NCBI GenBank assembly: GCA_016795025.1
Contig: JAEUIR010000024.1
Span: forward strand, 1-32,385
Reading direction: 5' to 3'
Length of the DNA stretch: 32,385 nucleotides
Source: Phycisphaerales bacterium
Lineage (GTDB): Bacteria > Planctomycetota > Phycisphaerae > UBA1845 > Fen-1342
The position numbers were made by a program, and so were the translations under genes. The notes under the pieces are model-generated. The model worked only from the letters and a program-made list of their open reading frames with translations, was not told the DNA's origin and searched no databases. The number at the start of each line of letters is the position of its first letter. The first letter of the stretch is position 1. Below are positions 1-7,029 of this stretch, piece by piece.

Positions 1-69
1 ATCTTCCTCGGGCTCGCGGCTGGCTTGCTGGCGTCGATCGGCCGGGGAGCGACGCGGCATGCAGCATGA
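1..69 (+). CDS. C-terminal end of an unidentified gene (partial)
   Basis: Frame 1 is open from the window edge to a TGA at 67-69 and encodes about 22 residues, rich in Leu, Ala and Gly with a short basic tail. This would fit the end of a membrane helix. Too little is present to name the product, and the reading could be fortuitous. The next gene is convergent, with a small hairpin between the two. Confidence 0.3.
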   Translation: MFLGLAAGLLASIGRGATRHAA

Positions 70-129
70 AAAATGCAGAATGCCGAATATGAGAATCGGC
101 GCTGTGCAGCGTCTGATGGGCGAATGAAA

Positions 130-145
130 CTGCTCCGATGAGCAG
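130..145 (-). terminator. Short hairpin downstream of the GNAT gene
   Basis: A perfect 6-bp stem (CTGCTC / GAGCAG) with a CGAT loop lies 5 nt beyond the stop of the minus-strand acetyltransferase. On the minus strand it is followed by TTTCATT. It looks like a small intrinsic terminator, possibly serving both converging genes. Confidence 0.45.
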
Positions 146-149
146 CGCG

Positions 150-623
150 TTACGCGGGTTTGGCGGGCCAATCCGCTTCGTAAAGCTGATAGCTGGTGCG
201 GCTCATTCCGAGTTTTTCGTATACGCGCTGTGCGGCGGTGTTTTCGGCCTCGACATACAAACGGATCCCACACACACCGGGAGTGCTCCGCGCAAGCGAT
301 TCGACGTGCTGATGCAGTGCGCGATACGCACCCGCTCCGCGCGCGGCCGGAGCTACATAAACGCTCTGAATCCACCAGAACAACCCGCAGCGCCAATCAC
401 TCCATTCATAGGTAATCATCATTTGGCCGACGACCGTACCCTCAGAGGCCGCGACGTAGTACACTCCGAGTCGCTGATTTTCGACGACGGCGCGCACGCC
501 GCGGCTGACCGTTGAACGATCGAGCGCGCGGCCTTCGGTCTCGCCGGCCATCGCGCAGTTGAAGTCCGTAATCAGATCGATGTCGGAAAGCGTCGCGACG
601 CGCACCGTGATTCTGGAGTTCAT
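150..623 (-). CDS. GNAT family N-acetyltransferase
   Basis: About 157 residues. The protein has the GNAT fold order: N-terminal strand ITVRVATLSD, a central strand WIQSVYVAPAARGAGAYRAL carrying the acetyl-CoA pyrophosphate loop (R-G-A-G-A-Y), and the C-terminal GIRLYVEAENTAAQRVYEKLGM motif typical of these enzymes. The family transfers acetyl from acetyl-CoA to amines; the substrate cannot be read from sequence. The open frame extends to 794, but residues upstream of 629 are low-complexity antisense of murD, so I place the start at the ATG at 623 (an ATG at 629 is the alternative). The gene is divergent from murD and their start codons interlock, so each promoter must lie inside the other coding region. 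A TATAGT -10-like element lies just upstream. It ends in TAA. Confidence 0.85.
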   Translation of the reverse strand: MNSRITVRVATLSDIDLITDFNCAMAGETEGRALDRSTVSRGVRAVVENQRLGVYYVAASEGTVVGQMMITYEWSDWRCGLFWWIQSVYVAPAARGAGAYRALHQHVESLARSTPGVCGIRLYVEAENTAAQRVYEKLGMSRTSYQLYEADWPAKPA

Positions 624-627
624 GCTC

Positions 628-2052
628 ATGCCGCTCGATACTATAGCGCCCGGACAATCCGATCGAGCCAATTCGCGGATTGACGACTGGACGGGAAAGC
701 GTGTGACGGTGATGGGATTGGGCCGCTTCGGCGGCGGCGTCGGCGTGGCGCGCTGGCTGAGCGAGCGTGGGGCGCGCGTGCTGGTGACCGACAAAGAGCC
801 GGCCGGCGCGCTGGAAGATTCGCTGACCCAAATTCGCGATTGCCTTGTCGAGTTGCGGCTGGGTGGGCATGAAGAGCGCGATTTTCGTGAGGCCGACGTC
901 GTGATTGCGAATCCGGTGGTGCCGGATTCGTCGCCGTTTCTGGCGGTGGCGCGAGCGGCGGGCGTTCAGATCACCACCGAGATAAATCTGTTCGTTCAGC
1001 GCTGCCGTGGCGACTGCGTGGGCATCACTGGTTCGGTAGGCAAAAGCACGATCACGGCAATGACCGGCCACATCCTGGAGCGCCGTGTGGGTGGGCGGCG
1101 TGTGTGGGTCGGCGGCAACATCGGGCGGTCGCTGCTGGATGCGCTGGATGAGATCGCGCCGCGCGACATCGTTGTGCTTGAGTTGTCGAGTTTTCAGTTG
1201 CACCGAACGCCATTTTTGGAATGGAGCCCACGGGTCGCGGTGTTGACCGGCGTTACGCCCAATCATCTCGATTGGCACGGCAGTCTCGATGCGTACCGCG
1301 ATGCGAAGCTGAACATTTTTCGGTTTCAATCAACGGTCGCGGAATCCTGTGCGATTCTCGGACAGGCCGCATTTGACAACTCAGCCGTTCGCGCGGCGCT
1401 ACTCGGGCGAAGGGACGTGTGGCTGGGGCGAATCAGCGATGCCATGCCGGTTGTCGGTCGACTCGCCCCATCGATGGAAAGGATGGAGCGGGAATTGCCC
1501 GTCACAGGGCTGAATCTGCAAGTGCCCGGCCGGCACAATCTCGCGAATGCCGCCATGGCGATTGCCATTGCGCAGCAATTCGATGTCAATTCGCAAGACG
1601 CGGCCGCGGCGCTCGCGGATTTCGAAGCGCTGCCGCACCGGTTGCAGCGCGCTTGCGTGCGCGACGGCGTGTCGTATTTCAACGATTCGAAATCGACGAC
1701 GCCAGAGGCCGCGCAAACGGCGATCGACGCCATGACGACGCCGTTTTGCATCATTCTGGGCGGATATGACAAGGGGAGCGACCTGACCGGAATCGCACAA
1801 TATGCAGCCGCGCGGGCACGTTATGTGGCCTGCATCGGCCAGACCGGGCCGGGTATCGCGGCCACGGTGCGCGTCGCGGGTGGAAGCGCGGATCAATATG
1901 CATCGTTGCCGGACGCGGTCGAAGCGTGTCGGGTGCGTTTGTCAGGCGGAGAGGCGATTTTGCTCAGCCCGGCCTGCGCGTCGTGGGACATGTTTACGGA
2001 TTATCGCGAACGCGGCGATTTGTTCTGCCGCATCGCGCGGGGTGCGGTGTGA
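628..2052 (+). CDS. murD: UDP-N-acetylmuramoyl-L-alanine--D-glutamate ligase (MurD)
   Basis: This cytoplasmic peptidoglycan ligase adds D-Glu to UDP-MurNAc-L-Ala using ATP. The 474-residue protein shows the Rossmann N-terminal domain (VMGLGRFGGGVG), the ATP P-loop GITGSVGKST near residue 135, the central VLELSSFQL and HLDWHGSLDAYRDAK motifs, and the C-terminal ligase domain (LPHRLQ, FNDSKSTTPEAA, LGGYDKGSD, LSPACASWDMF). The length is normal for the family. The start at 628 is favoured because TGGAG lies 9 nt upstream; the ATG at 622 is too close to it. The P-loop has Val where MurD enzymes normally have Asn (GSNGKS/T). The stop overlaps the mutY start (TGATG), so the two are translationally coupled. 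No other mur genes are in the window. Confidence 0.93.
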   Translation: MPLDTIAPGQSDRANSRIDDWTGKRVTVMGLGRFGGGVGVARWLSERGARVLVTDKEPAGALEDSLTQIRDCLVELRLGGHEERDFREADVVIANPVVPDSSPFLAVARAAGVQITTEINLFVQRCRGDCVGITGSVGKSTITAMTGHILERRVGGRRVWVGGNIGRSLLDALDEIAPRDIVVLELSSFQLHRTPFLEWSPRVAVLTGVTPNHLDWHGSLDAYRDAKLNIFRFQSTVAESCAILGQAAFDNSAVRAALLGRRDVWLGRISDAMPVVGRLAPSMERMERELPVTGLNLQVPGRHNLANAAMAIAIAQQFDVNSQDAAAALADFEALPHRLQRACVRDGVSYFNDSKSTTPEAAQTAIDAMTTPFCIILGGYDKGSDLTGIAQYAAARARYVACIGQTGPGIAATVRVAGGSADQYASLPDAVEACRVRLSGGEAILLSPACASWDMFTDYRERGDLFCRIARGAV

Positions 2053-3299
2053 TGTCTGCGCGTCCGGCCGTGACGAACCATGCGACCCGCGATCGCACGG
2101 CCTTTGATCCGGCCCCAAGGCGGGCCACCGGCGACGAATCCGATACGAACGAACGATCGCTCATTTCCGCGGCTCGGCAAATTCACTCCGCATTATTGCG
2201 CTGGTATGACAAGTCCAGGCGTGCCCTTCCTTGGCGTGAGACCAGCGATCCTTATCGTGTTTGGTTGTCGGAGGTCATGCTTCAGCAGACGCGCGTCGAA
2301 ACGGTCATTGATTATTACGCGCGTTTCACGCGGACGTTTCCGACAGTGCAAGCACTTGCGATCGCGCCGCTGGATGATGTGCTGCGATTGTGGTCCGGAT
2401 TGGGCTATTACAGCCGGGCGAAGAACCTGCACGCTGCCGCGCGGGCGATCGTGAACCAATACGACGGCGAATTTCCAACGGACGCGGCAGCGCTGCGCGC
2501 GCTGCCCGGGGTCGGTCGCTACACGGCCGGCGCAATCGCGAGCATCGCCTTTGGCCGCCGGGCGGCCGTGGTGGATGGCAATGTGAAGCGCGTATTGGCG
2601 CGGTTGCTGAATCTGCAAACTCCGATCGACGATCGCGCGGTCGTCGAGGGGTTGTGGTTGGTCGCCGAGGCGCTGACGCCGGCGCGCCGGCCGGGAGATT
2701 TCAATCAGGCGATCATGGAATTGGGAGCGACGGTTTGCTTGCCTCGGCAGCCGGCGTGCGCAATGTGCCCGTTGCGCGCGCACTGCGCGGCGCTGCGAAA
2801 GGACTCCGTGGCGAGCGTGCCGGCGCGCGTTTCGAAGCGACCACCGCGTCTGATCGAAGCGGCCGCGCTGGCGGTTTGGCGCGATGATCGCTTGCTGGCG
2901 ATGCCGCGGCCACCGCGCGGACTGTTGGGCGGCTTGTGGCGGCTGCCGCAGATAGATGGTATTTCGCCTGGCGCGACGCCGCGCGAGATCGCGGAGGCGT
3001 TTGGGGACGCACACGGGCTGCGCGTCGAAGCGGCGCGTTTCGTTGGCGAGGTGAAGCATCAATTCACGCATCGCACGCTGTGCTTGCGCATCCACGCCGC
3101 CGCGGCTGCGGCCGGCGCGCGTTGGGGCGGCGTGAAATCCGGGCGGTGGGTGACGCCGGCGGAGTTCGAGTTGTTGCCGATTTCGACATTGGACCGGCGC
3201 GTCATAGAGGTGGTTCGCGCGGCGGAACCTGAGCGAGGACCAAGACAAAGCACAAGGAGAGCCGGCCGTTCAGCCGCCTCTCCTGTGTTGCACGTGTGA
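2052..3299 (+). CDS. mutY: A/G-specific adenine DNA glycosylase (MutY)
   Basis: MutY removes adenine mispaired with 8-oxoguanine. The 415-residue protein has an extra N-terminal stretch of about 45 residues, then LPWRET, the catalytic Glu in SEVMLQQTRVE, the helix-hairpin-helix LPGVGRYTAGAIAS, the catalytic Asp in VVDGNVKRVLARL, and the [4Fe-4S] ligands C-x6-C-x2-C-x5-C (CLPRQPACAMCPLRAHC). A NUDIX-like C-terminal domain follows (LLAMPRPPRGLLGGLWRLPQ), which recognises 8-oxoG. The open frame extends to 1926, but the ATG at 2052 overlapping the murD TGA is the natural start. The last codons contain a hairpin that may terminate the convergent hup gene, so the extreme C-terminus is low complexity. 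Confidence 0.93.
   Translation: MSARPAVTNHATRDRTAFDPAPRRATGDESDTNERSLISAARQIHSALLRWYDKSRRALPWRETSDPYRVWLSEVMLQQTRVETVIDYYARFTRTFPTVQALAIAPLDDVLRLWSGLGYYSRAKNLHAAARAIVNQYDGEFPTDAAALRALPGVGRYTAGAIASIAFGRRAAVVDGNVKRVLARLLNLQTPIDDRAVVEGLWLVAEALTPARRPGDFNQAIMELGATVCLPRQPACAMCPLRAHCAALRKDSVASVPARVSKRPPRLIEAAALAVWRDDRLLAMPRPPRGLLGGLWRLPQIDGISPGATPREIAEAFGDAHGLRVEAARFVGEVKHQFTHRTLCLRIHAAAAAAGARWGGVKSGRWVTPAEFELLPISTLDRRVIEVVRAAEPERGPRQSTRRAGRSAASPVLHV
3255..3284 (-). terminator. Hairpin inside the 3' end of mutY, likely hup terminator
   Basis: The stem pairs AGGAGAG (3255-3261) with CTCTCCT (3278-3284) and CGGC with GCCG, with one C-C mismatch and a 6-nt loop. Read on the minus strand it follows the hup stop by about 35 nt and continues into TTGTGCTTTGTCTT, a U-rich tail. 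It therefore fits an intrinsic terminator for hup that is built into the last coding codons of mutY. Confidence 0.55.
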
Positions 3300-3319
3300 A
3301 ATTCAGTGGTTCGGCGTGC

Positions 3320-3646
3320 TTAGGACACCATCGACTTCAGGGCTTTCAGCGGGCGGACGCGCACGATGCGGCGAGCCGGCTTGGCCTTGAAAATCTGCTT
3401 TTCCTTGGTGAAGGGATTGATGCCTTCGCGGGCCTTGGTGGCCGGCTTTTTGATGACCATGATTTTCATCAGGCCGGGAACGGCGAACACGCCGGCGCCC
3501 TTGGTGAGGTCTTTCTTGATCATTGCGCTCATGCCGTCGAAAACGCTGGCGACCTGCTTACGGCTGATCCCGGCGACCTCGGCGAGCTCGCGATATACGT
3601 CAGATTTGCTGCGAGCCTTTCCGGCGGCGGACTTGGTCTTGGCCAT
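3320..3646 (-). CDS. HU-family DNA-binding protein
   Basis: 108 residues. HU-type nucleoid proteins bind and bend DNA as dimers. The sequence has a basic N-terminal leader (MAKTKSAAGKARSKSDVYRE), the dimerisation helices (ELAEVAGISRKQVASVFDGM), and the beta-arm region with GINPFTKEKQIFKAKPA, equivalent to the HU arm GRNPxTGE motif. The tail, RRIVRVRPLKALKSMVS, is basic. It is slightly longer than E. coli HU (90 residues) because of the N-terminal extension. The start is supported by a strong GGAGGAAG Shine-Dalgarno 9 nt upstream of ATG 3646. It is a single-gene unit: the gene upstream is 305 nt away with hairpins between. Confidence 0.92.
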   Translation of the reverse strand: MAKTKSAAGKARSKSDVYRELAEVAGISRKQVASVFDGMSAMIKKDLTKGAGVFAVPGLMKIMVIKKPATKAREGINPFTKEKQIFKAKPARRIVRVRPLKALKSMVS

Positions 3647-3774
3647 GTGTGTTACTTCCTCCGTGCTTTAGAAGAGCAAACTGGAAAATATCGCCTAGAC
3701 AACAACCGCGCGACGATGATGAGATGGGCGTCTCCTTACGCCGGGCGGTGGACGATCCCGATCGAATCCGTTCG

Positions 3775-3800
3775 AAAAACGCAGGAAAACCAGCGTTTTT
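3775..3800 (-). terminator. AAAAACGC / GCGTTTTT hairpin
   Basis: A perfect 8-bp stem with a 10-nt loop has an A-run on one arm and a T-run on the other, so it looks terminator-like on both strands. It lies about 150 nt downstream of the minus-strand HTH protein and is the best candidate terminator for the larC-HTH unit. Confidence 0.45.
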
Positions 3801-3846
3801 TCTAATATGCCCGTGTGAGTGAGGTTTCGTCAAGTGGCGTGGGGTT

Positions 3847-3862
3847 AAAAACAGCGGTTTTT
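3847..3862 (-). terminator. Second short A/T hairpin
   Basis: AAAAAC and GTTTTT form a 6-bp stem around the loop AGCG. It lies 90 nt after the stop of the HTH protein. The stem is weak, and it may work together with the hairpin at 3775. Confidence 0.3.
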
Positions 3863-3951
3863 TCGAAGATTTTTGACCGCGCGATTAGATTTCGCCGAAT
3901 TTCAGGCGGTTTTAGGGCCCGCGAGCGCGGCGACACGCGGGGGCGCGGCGC

Positions 3952-4710
3952 TCACGATCCTGCCACCGTGAATTGCTCGATATTCAGCACGAGTTCGACC
4001 TCGCCCAGCGTCAGGCCGAGCGATTCGGCGATATCGATGGGACGCTCACCGGAGGCGTGGAGTCGCAGGATTTTCATGCGTGCATCCCCGAACGCCTTCG
4101 CGGCTTCATCCTCTCGGCGGGCGTTGATGGAAAGCTGAGGCACGTCCACGGCGGCGACGTAGGTTAAATCCGCCGACGCGGTTTCGAGGACGCGCTGTGC
4201 TGGGGGCGGCGCGGGATTCGCCGGTTCGGGTGGGTTGTTGTGCGACAGGATCAGGTCAATTCCCTCGTCGATGGCTTCTGAGTAAGCGCTAGTGTTGTCC
4301 CATGGACTGCTGACCGATTCGCATGGTGGTGTTTGGTGCGCTTCGCTCGATCCAAGGTTCGATGAGTCTGCAATAGGCGCGATTGGGGTGAGGGCCTCTG
4401 CCGTTTCGTTGAGCGCCAATTGAGCGATGCGTTCGTCCGCGAGCCGCAATAGCGCCTGAACCGAGCGTGCGCGCTCGTCGAGCGTTTGATTGATTCGCAC
4501 GGCAGTTTGCTCGAGCTGGCTGACCAGCGCCGTAACCGATTCCAGCATCTGCCGCTCAAGACGAGCCATTTCGCGATGTCGGCGAATTGCGTCGCGCTCG
4601 CCGGCGGGCGGGTTTGTCGCGCGAAACCACCAGCCGCTGGCCGCCATCACGCCGCACAGCGCGACGATCAGCATCAGCAGGTTGAAGTCGAGCGACCAGC
4701 CGCTAGCCAA
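3952..4710 (-). CDS. Membrane-anchored coiled-coil protein with C-terminal HTH (DUF2802/DUF6115-like)
   Basis: 252 residues, not recognised with certainty. There is one N-terminal membrane helix (FNLLMLIVALCGVMAASGWW). A helical, probably coiled-coil stretch follows (about residues 38-100, rich in Arg, Glu and Gln), then a Pro/Ser-rich linker. The C-terminal segment ARMKILRLHASGERPIDIAE followed by SLGLTLGEVELVL reads as a helix-turn-helix. This layout resembles the DUF2802/SwrB-like proteins that in other bacteria sit in motility loci, but no flagellar genes are here. The start codon is TTG at 4710, overlapping the larC stop by 8 nt (TTGGCTAG), which argues for coupling to larC. Function unknown. 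Confidence 0.7.
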   Translation of the reverse strand: MASGWSLDFNLLMLIVALCGVMAASGWWFRATNPPAGERDAIRRHREMARLERQMLESVTALVSQLEQTAVRINQTLDERARSVQALLRLADERIAQLALNETAEALTPIAPIADSSNLGSSEAHQTPPCESVSSPWDNTSAYSEAIDEGIDLILSHNNPPEPANPAPPPAQRVLETASADLTYVAAVDVPQLSINARREDEAAKAFGDARMKILRLHASGERPIDIAESLGLTLGEVELVLNIEQFTVAGS

Positions 4711-5887
4711 AGTGGTGTGAATGCCAAATCCTCAGGGCTTCGTCTTGTATCTCACGCAAAGGGCGGTTCGAACTCGCCGCCGCCGCCGCACAGTCGTCAT
4801 ATTCCGGCCATGCCTGCGAACGGCCGTCCCGGTTGGCGACCTTCACGCGGATGGAACCGGCCGAGGTCTGAACCGTGTCAATATGACGCGCAAGTTTCGT
4901 ACGCTGGGCCTCTGTCCGGCGAACGCCCAGCGTGGGCGTCTCGCGAAAGATCACGGCTTCCAGCCGGTCGTAGTCGCCGGGCGTGCCCAGCACGGTCAGC
5001 AAGTGCGCGGGGCGGCCCTTTTTCATCATGATCGGCGTGATGTAGGCATCGAGCGCACCCGCGCGCAATAGCTGCTCGCAGGCATATGCCAGAACCTGGC
5101 CGTTGGCGTCGTCGATTTGCGCTTCCAGCACGATGACAGTGTCGGTTGTGGCGGCGTCGGATGCCTGCTCACCGATCAGAAGCCGCATGATGTTCGGGCG
5201 GGTGACGCCGTCGCGCGTTCCAGCGCCACAGCCGATCGCGCGAACGGTCATATTCGGCGGACCGCCGAAGCGTTTTGCGAGCGTGGTGAGAACGGCGGCC
5301 CCGGTGGGGGTGGTCAGTTCTCCGGTTTCGTCGCAGGCGGCGATCGGTGCATCGATGAGCAGGCGCGCCGTGGCCGGCGCGGGCACCGGCATCACGCCGT
5401 GTTCGCAGCGCACCGTGCCGCTGCCCGTGGGGATGGGGGAGCATTCGATGCGATCGAGGCCGAGCAACTCGACGGCAGCAGACACGCAGACGATATCGAC
5501 GATCGCGTCGGCCGCGCCGACTTCGTGAAAATGCACTTTTTCGATCGTCGTGTTATGCACGTGGGCTTCGGCTTCGGCGAGGCGCAGAAAGATTCTCTTG
5601 GCGCGATCGGCGACCGCGGCGGACAACCCGGCGGCATCGATGATCTGCACGATGTGATGTAGATGGCGGTGTTTTTTTTGCGCGGCCGGTCCGACATTGA
5701 CGCGGACATACGTCGCGGCGATGCCGTGGCGTTTGACGCGCTCAGCGTCGATCGTCACTTCCGGCAGCGCGAGCCGCCGGACAACATCGCGCAGCGCTTC
5801 GGGGTCGCAGCCCGCATCGATGAGGGCGGCGAGGATCATGTCACCGGCCGCGCCGCTGAAACAATCGAAGTACCCAATCCGCATCAT
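4703..5887 (-). CDS. larC: LarC, nickel insertion protein for the pincer cofactor (nickel-pincer nucleotide cyclometallase)
   Basis: LarC inserts nickel into the pyridinium bis-thiocarboxylate mononucleotide to complete the nickel-pincer cofactor of lactate racemase and relatives, with CTP hydrolysis. The 394-residue protein starts with MRIGYFDCFSGAAGDMILAA, the hallmark of the family, and keeps HLHHIVQIID, KVHFHEVGAADAIVDIV, CSPIPTGSGTVRCEHG and the C-terminal MMKKGRPAHLLTVL with FRETPTLGVRR. LarC1 and LarC2 regions are read in one uninterrupted frame, unlike the Lactobacillus gene, where a programmed frameshift joins them. No larA, larB or larE is in the window. Two adjacent ATGs (5887, 5884) are possible starts; AAGG lies 9 nt upstream. 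It follows the serine acetyltransferase gene by 91 nt. Confidence 0.92.
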   Translation of the reverse strand: MMRIGYFDCFSGAAGDMILAALIDAGCDPEALRDVVRRLALPEVTIDAERVKRHGIAATYVRVNVGPAAQKKHRHLHHIVQIIDAAGLSAAVADRAKRIFLRLAEAEAHVHNTTIEKVHFHEVGAADAIVDIVCVSAAVELLGLDRIECSPIPTGSGTVRCEHGVMPVPAPATARLLIDAPIAACDETGELTTPTGAAVLTTLAKRFGGPPNMTVRAIGCGAGTRDGVTRPNIMRLLIGEQASDAATTDTVIVLEAQIDDANGQVLAYACEQLLRAGALDAYITPIMMKKGRPAHLLTVLGTPGDYDRLEAVIFRETPTLGVRRTEAQRTKLARHIDTVQTSAGSIRVKVANRDGRSQAWPEYDDCAAAAASSNRPLREIQDEALRIWHSHHFG

Positions 5888-5978
5888 TTCGCACGCCTTT
5901 CGCGTTGGAATTTACGGGAGGATTGTATTCGCGAAGCGCGCGCGGCGGGACTGCTGCGAAAGAGTCAGGGGTGTCGGG

Positions 5979-6962
5979 TCAAATCTGCCAATTCGGGCTG
6001 GCCTGATCCGGCGGAACGATCTTGCTATTGGGCAATGTGTATGGCGGCCGCACTTTCAGAATAGGCGGCGTGATCGTCACCTGATGCGCCGGCTCGATGG
6101 ACTCTGTGACGAACACGGAGCCTCCGACGACCGCGCCGTCGCCGACGACGGTGTTGCCGCCGAGGACGATCGCGTTGGCGTAGATGACGACGTTGTCGCC
6201 GACTGTCGGATGGCGCTTTGTGCCGCGGATGACGCGACCGTGGGCGTCCTTCGCAAATGAAAGCGCCCCAAGCGTTACGCCTTGATAGATCCGCACGTTG
6301 TTGCCGATGTGGCTGGTTTCGCCGATCACCACGCCCGTGCCGTGGTCGATGAAAAAACTCCGACCGATCTGCGCACCCGGGTGGATGTCGATCCCGGTCA
6401 GGCGGTGCGCGTGCTCGCTCATGATGCGCGGCATCAGCGGGACGTTCATCGCATAAAGCTCATGCGCGTATCGATAGATTGTGATCGCCAGCACGCCGGG
6501 ATACGCCAGCACGATTTCGCTCATGCTCGTCGCGGCCGGGTCGCCGTCGTATGCGGCCTGCACATCCAGGGCGAGCATGGCGCGGATGTCGGGAATTTTC
6601 TCGATGAAGGCGTTGACGGCGGCCCAGGCCTGCTCACGCACGACATCCTCGTCAATGGCGTTTTCCCTGTCGGAGGCATCGGCGACATGGCGATGGCACG
6701 CATGCACCTGGTCGGCCAGATGATCGTACAAGCGCGGCAGCAGTTCGCCGACGTGATAGCTGATATTGTGGCGGGTCAGGCGTTTGCGGCCAAAATAGCC
6801 TGGATATGTCAGTTCGAGCAGCAGATCGCAAATTCCGGTGATCGCGGAGATTGAAGGCAAATGGCGATGGTCGATGAACTGCGTGCGGTCGTCGGCGAGG
6901 TAGCTCGCGACGATGCGATCAACCAGCGGCGGCAGGTTCTTTCCGAGCTCGTGCTGCGCCAT
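5979..6962 (-). CDS. cysE: Serine O-acetyltransferase (EpsC/CysE type)
   Basis: The enzyme makes O-acetylserine from serine and acetyl-CoA, the first committed step of cysteine synthesis. The 327-residue protein has the long N-terminal helical domain of the EpsC subgroup. A left-handed beta-helix of hexapeptide repeats follows (GIDIHPGAQIGRSFFIDHGT, VVIGETSHIGNNVRIYQGVT, KRHPTVGDNVVIYANAIVLG). The active-site region DIHPGAQIG...DHGTGVVIGET is intact. The ORF could begin at 6998, but the ATG at 6962 has GGAGAG just upstream and begins the conserved part. No cysK neighbours it. A strong GC hairpin lies between this gene and the RNase E/G gene upstream. Confidence 0.92.
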   Translation of the reverse strand: MAQHELGKNLPPLVDRIVASYLADDRTQFIDHRHLPSISAITGICDLLLELTYPGYFGRKRLTRHNISYHVGELLPRLYDHLADQVHACHRHVADASDRENAIDEDVVREQAWAAVNAFIEKIPDIRAMLALDVQAAYDGDPAATSMSEIVLAYPGVLAITIYRYAHELYAMNVPLMPRIMSEHAHRLTGIDIHPGAQIGRSFFIDHGTGVVIGETSHIGNNVRIYQGVTLGALSFAKDAHGRVIRGTKRHPTVGDNVVIYANAIVLGGNTVVGDGAVVGGSVFVTESIEPAHQVTITPPILKVRPPYTLPNSKIVPPDQASPNWQI

Positions 6963-6981
6963 GTCTACTCTCCGCGTCGGG

Positions 6982-7008
6982 GCCGCCGCGATGCACAACC
7001 GCGGCGGC
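6982..7008 (-). terminator. Perfect 9-bp GC hairpin between the RNase E/G gene and cysE
   Basis: GCCGCCGCG (6982-6990) pairs perfectly with CGCGGCGGC (7000-7008) around a 9-nt loop. It follows the RNase E/G stop by about 22 nt and precedes the cysE ribosome binding site. There is no U-tract on the minus strand, so it may be a partial terminator, an mRNA 3' stabiliser or a processing site rather than a full intrinsic terminator. Confidence 0.5.
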
Positions 7009-7029
7009 AGGGTTTCCGACGGTTTCGGA

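Larger units (their letters stand above)
3647..3951. other. 305-nt intergenic region with AT-rich hairpins
   Basis: No gene is recognised between hup and the HTH protein. The region holds the hup ribosome binding site and two A/T hairpins (3775-3800 and 3847-3862). A third small stem with CGCC / GGCG arms follows near 3892-3907 and runs into TTTT on the plus strand. The hup promoter must be here, but no convincing -35/-10 pair was found. Confidence 0.5.

Noticed and set aside
2193-3248. A 351-codon open frame antisense to mutY
   Set aside because: Arg- and Gln-rich shadow of a clear MutY gene.
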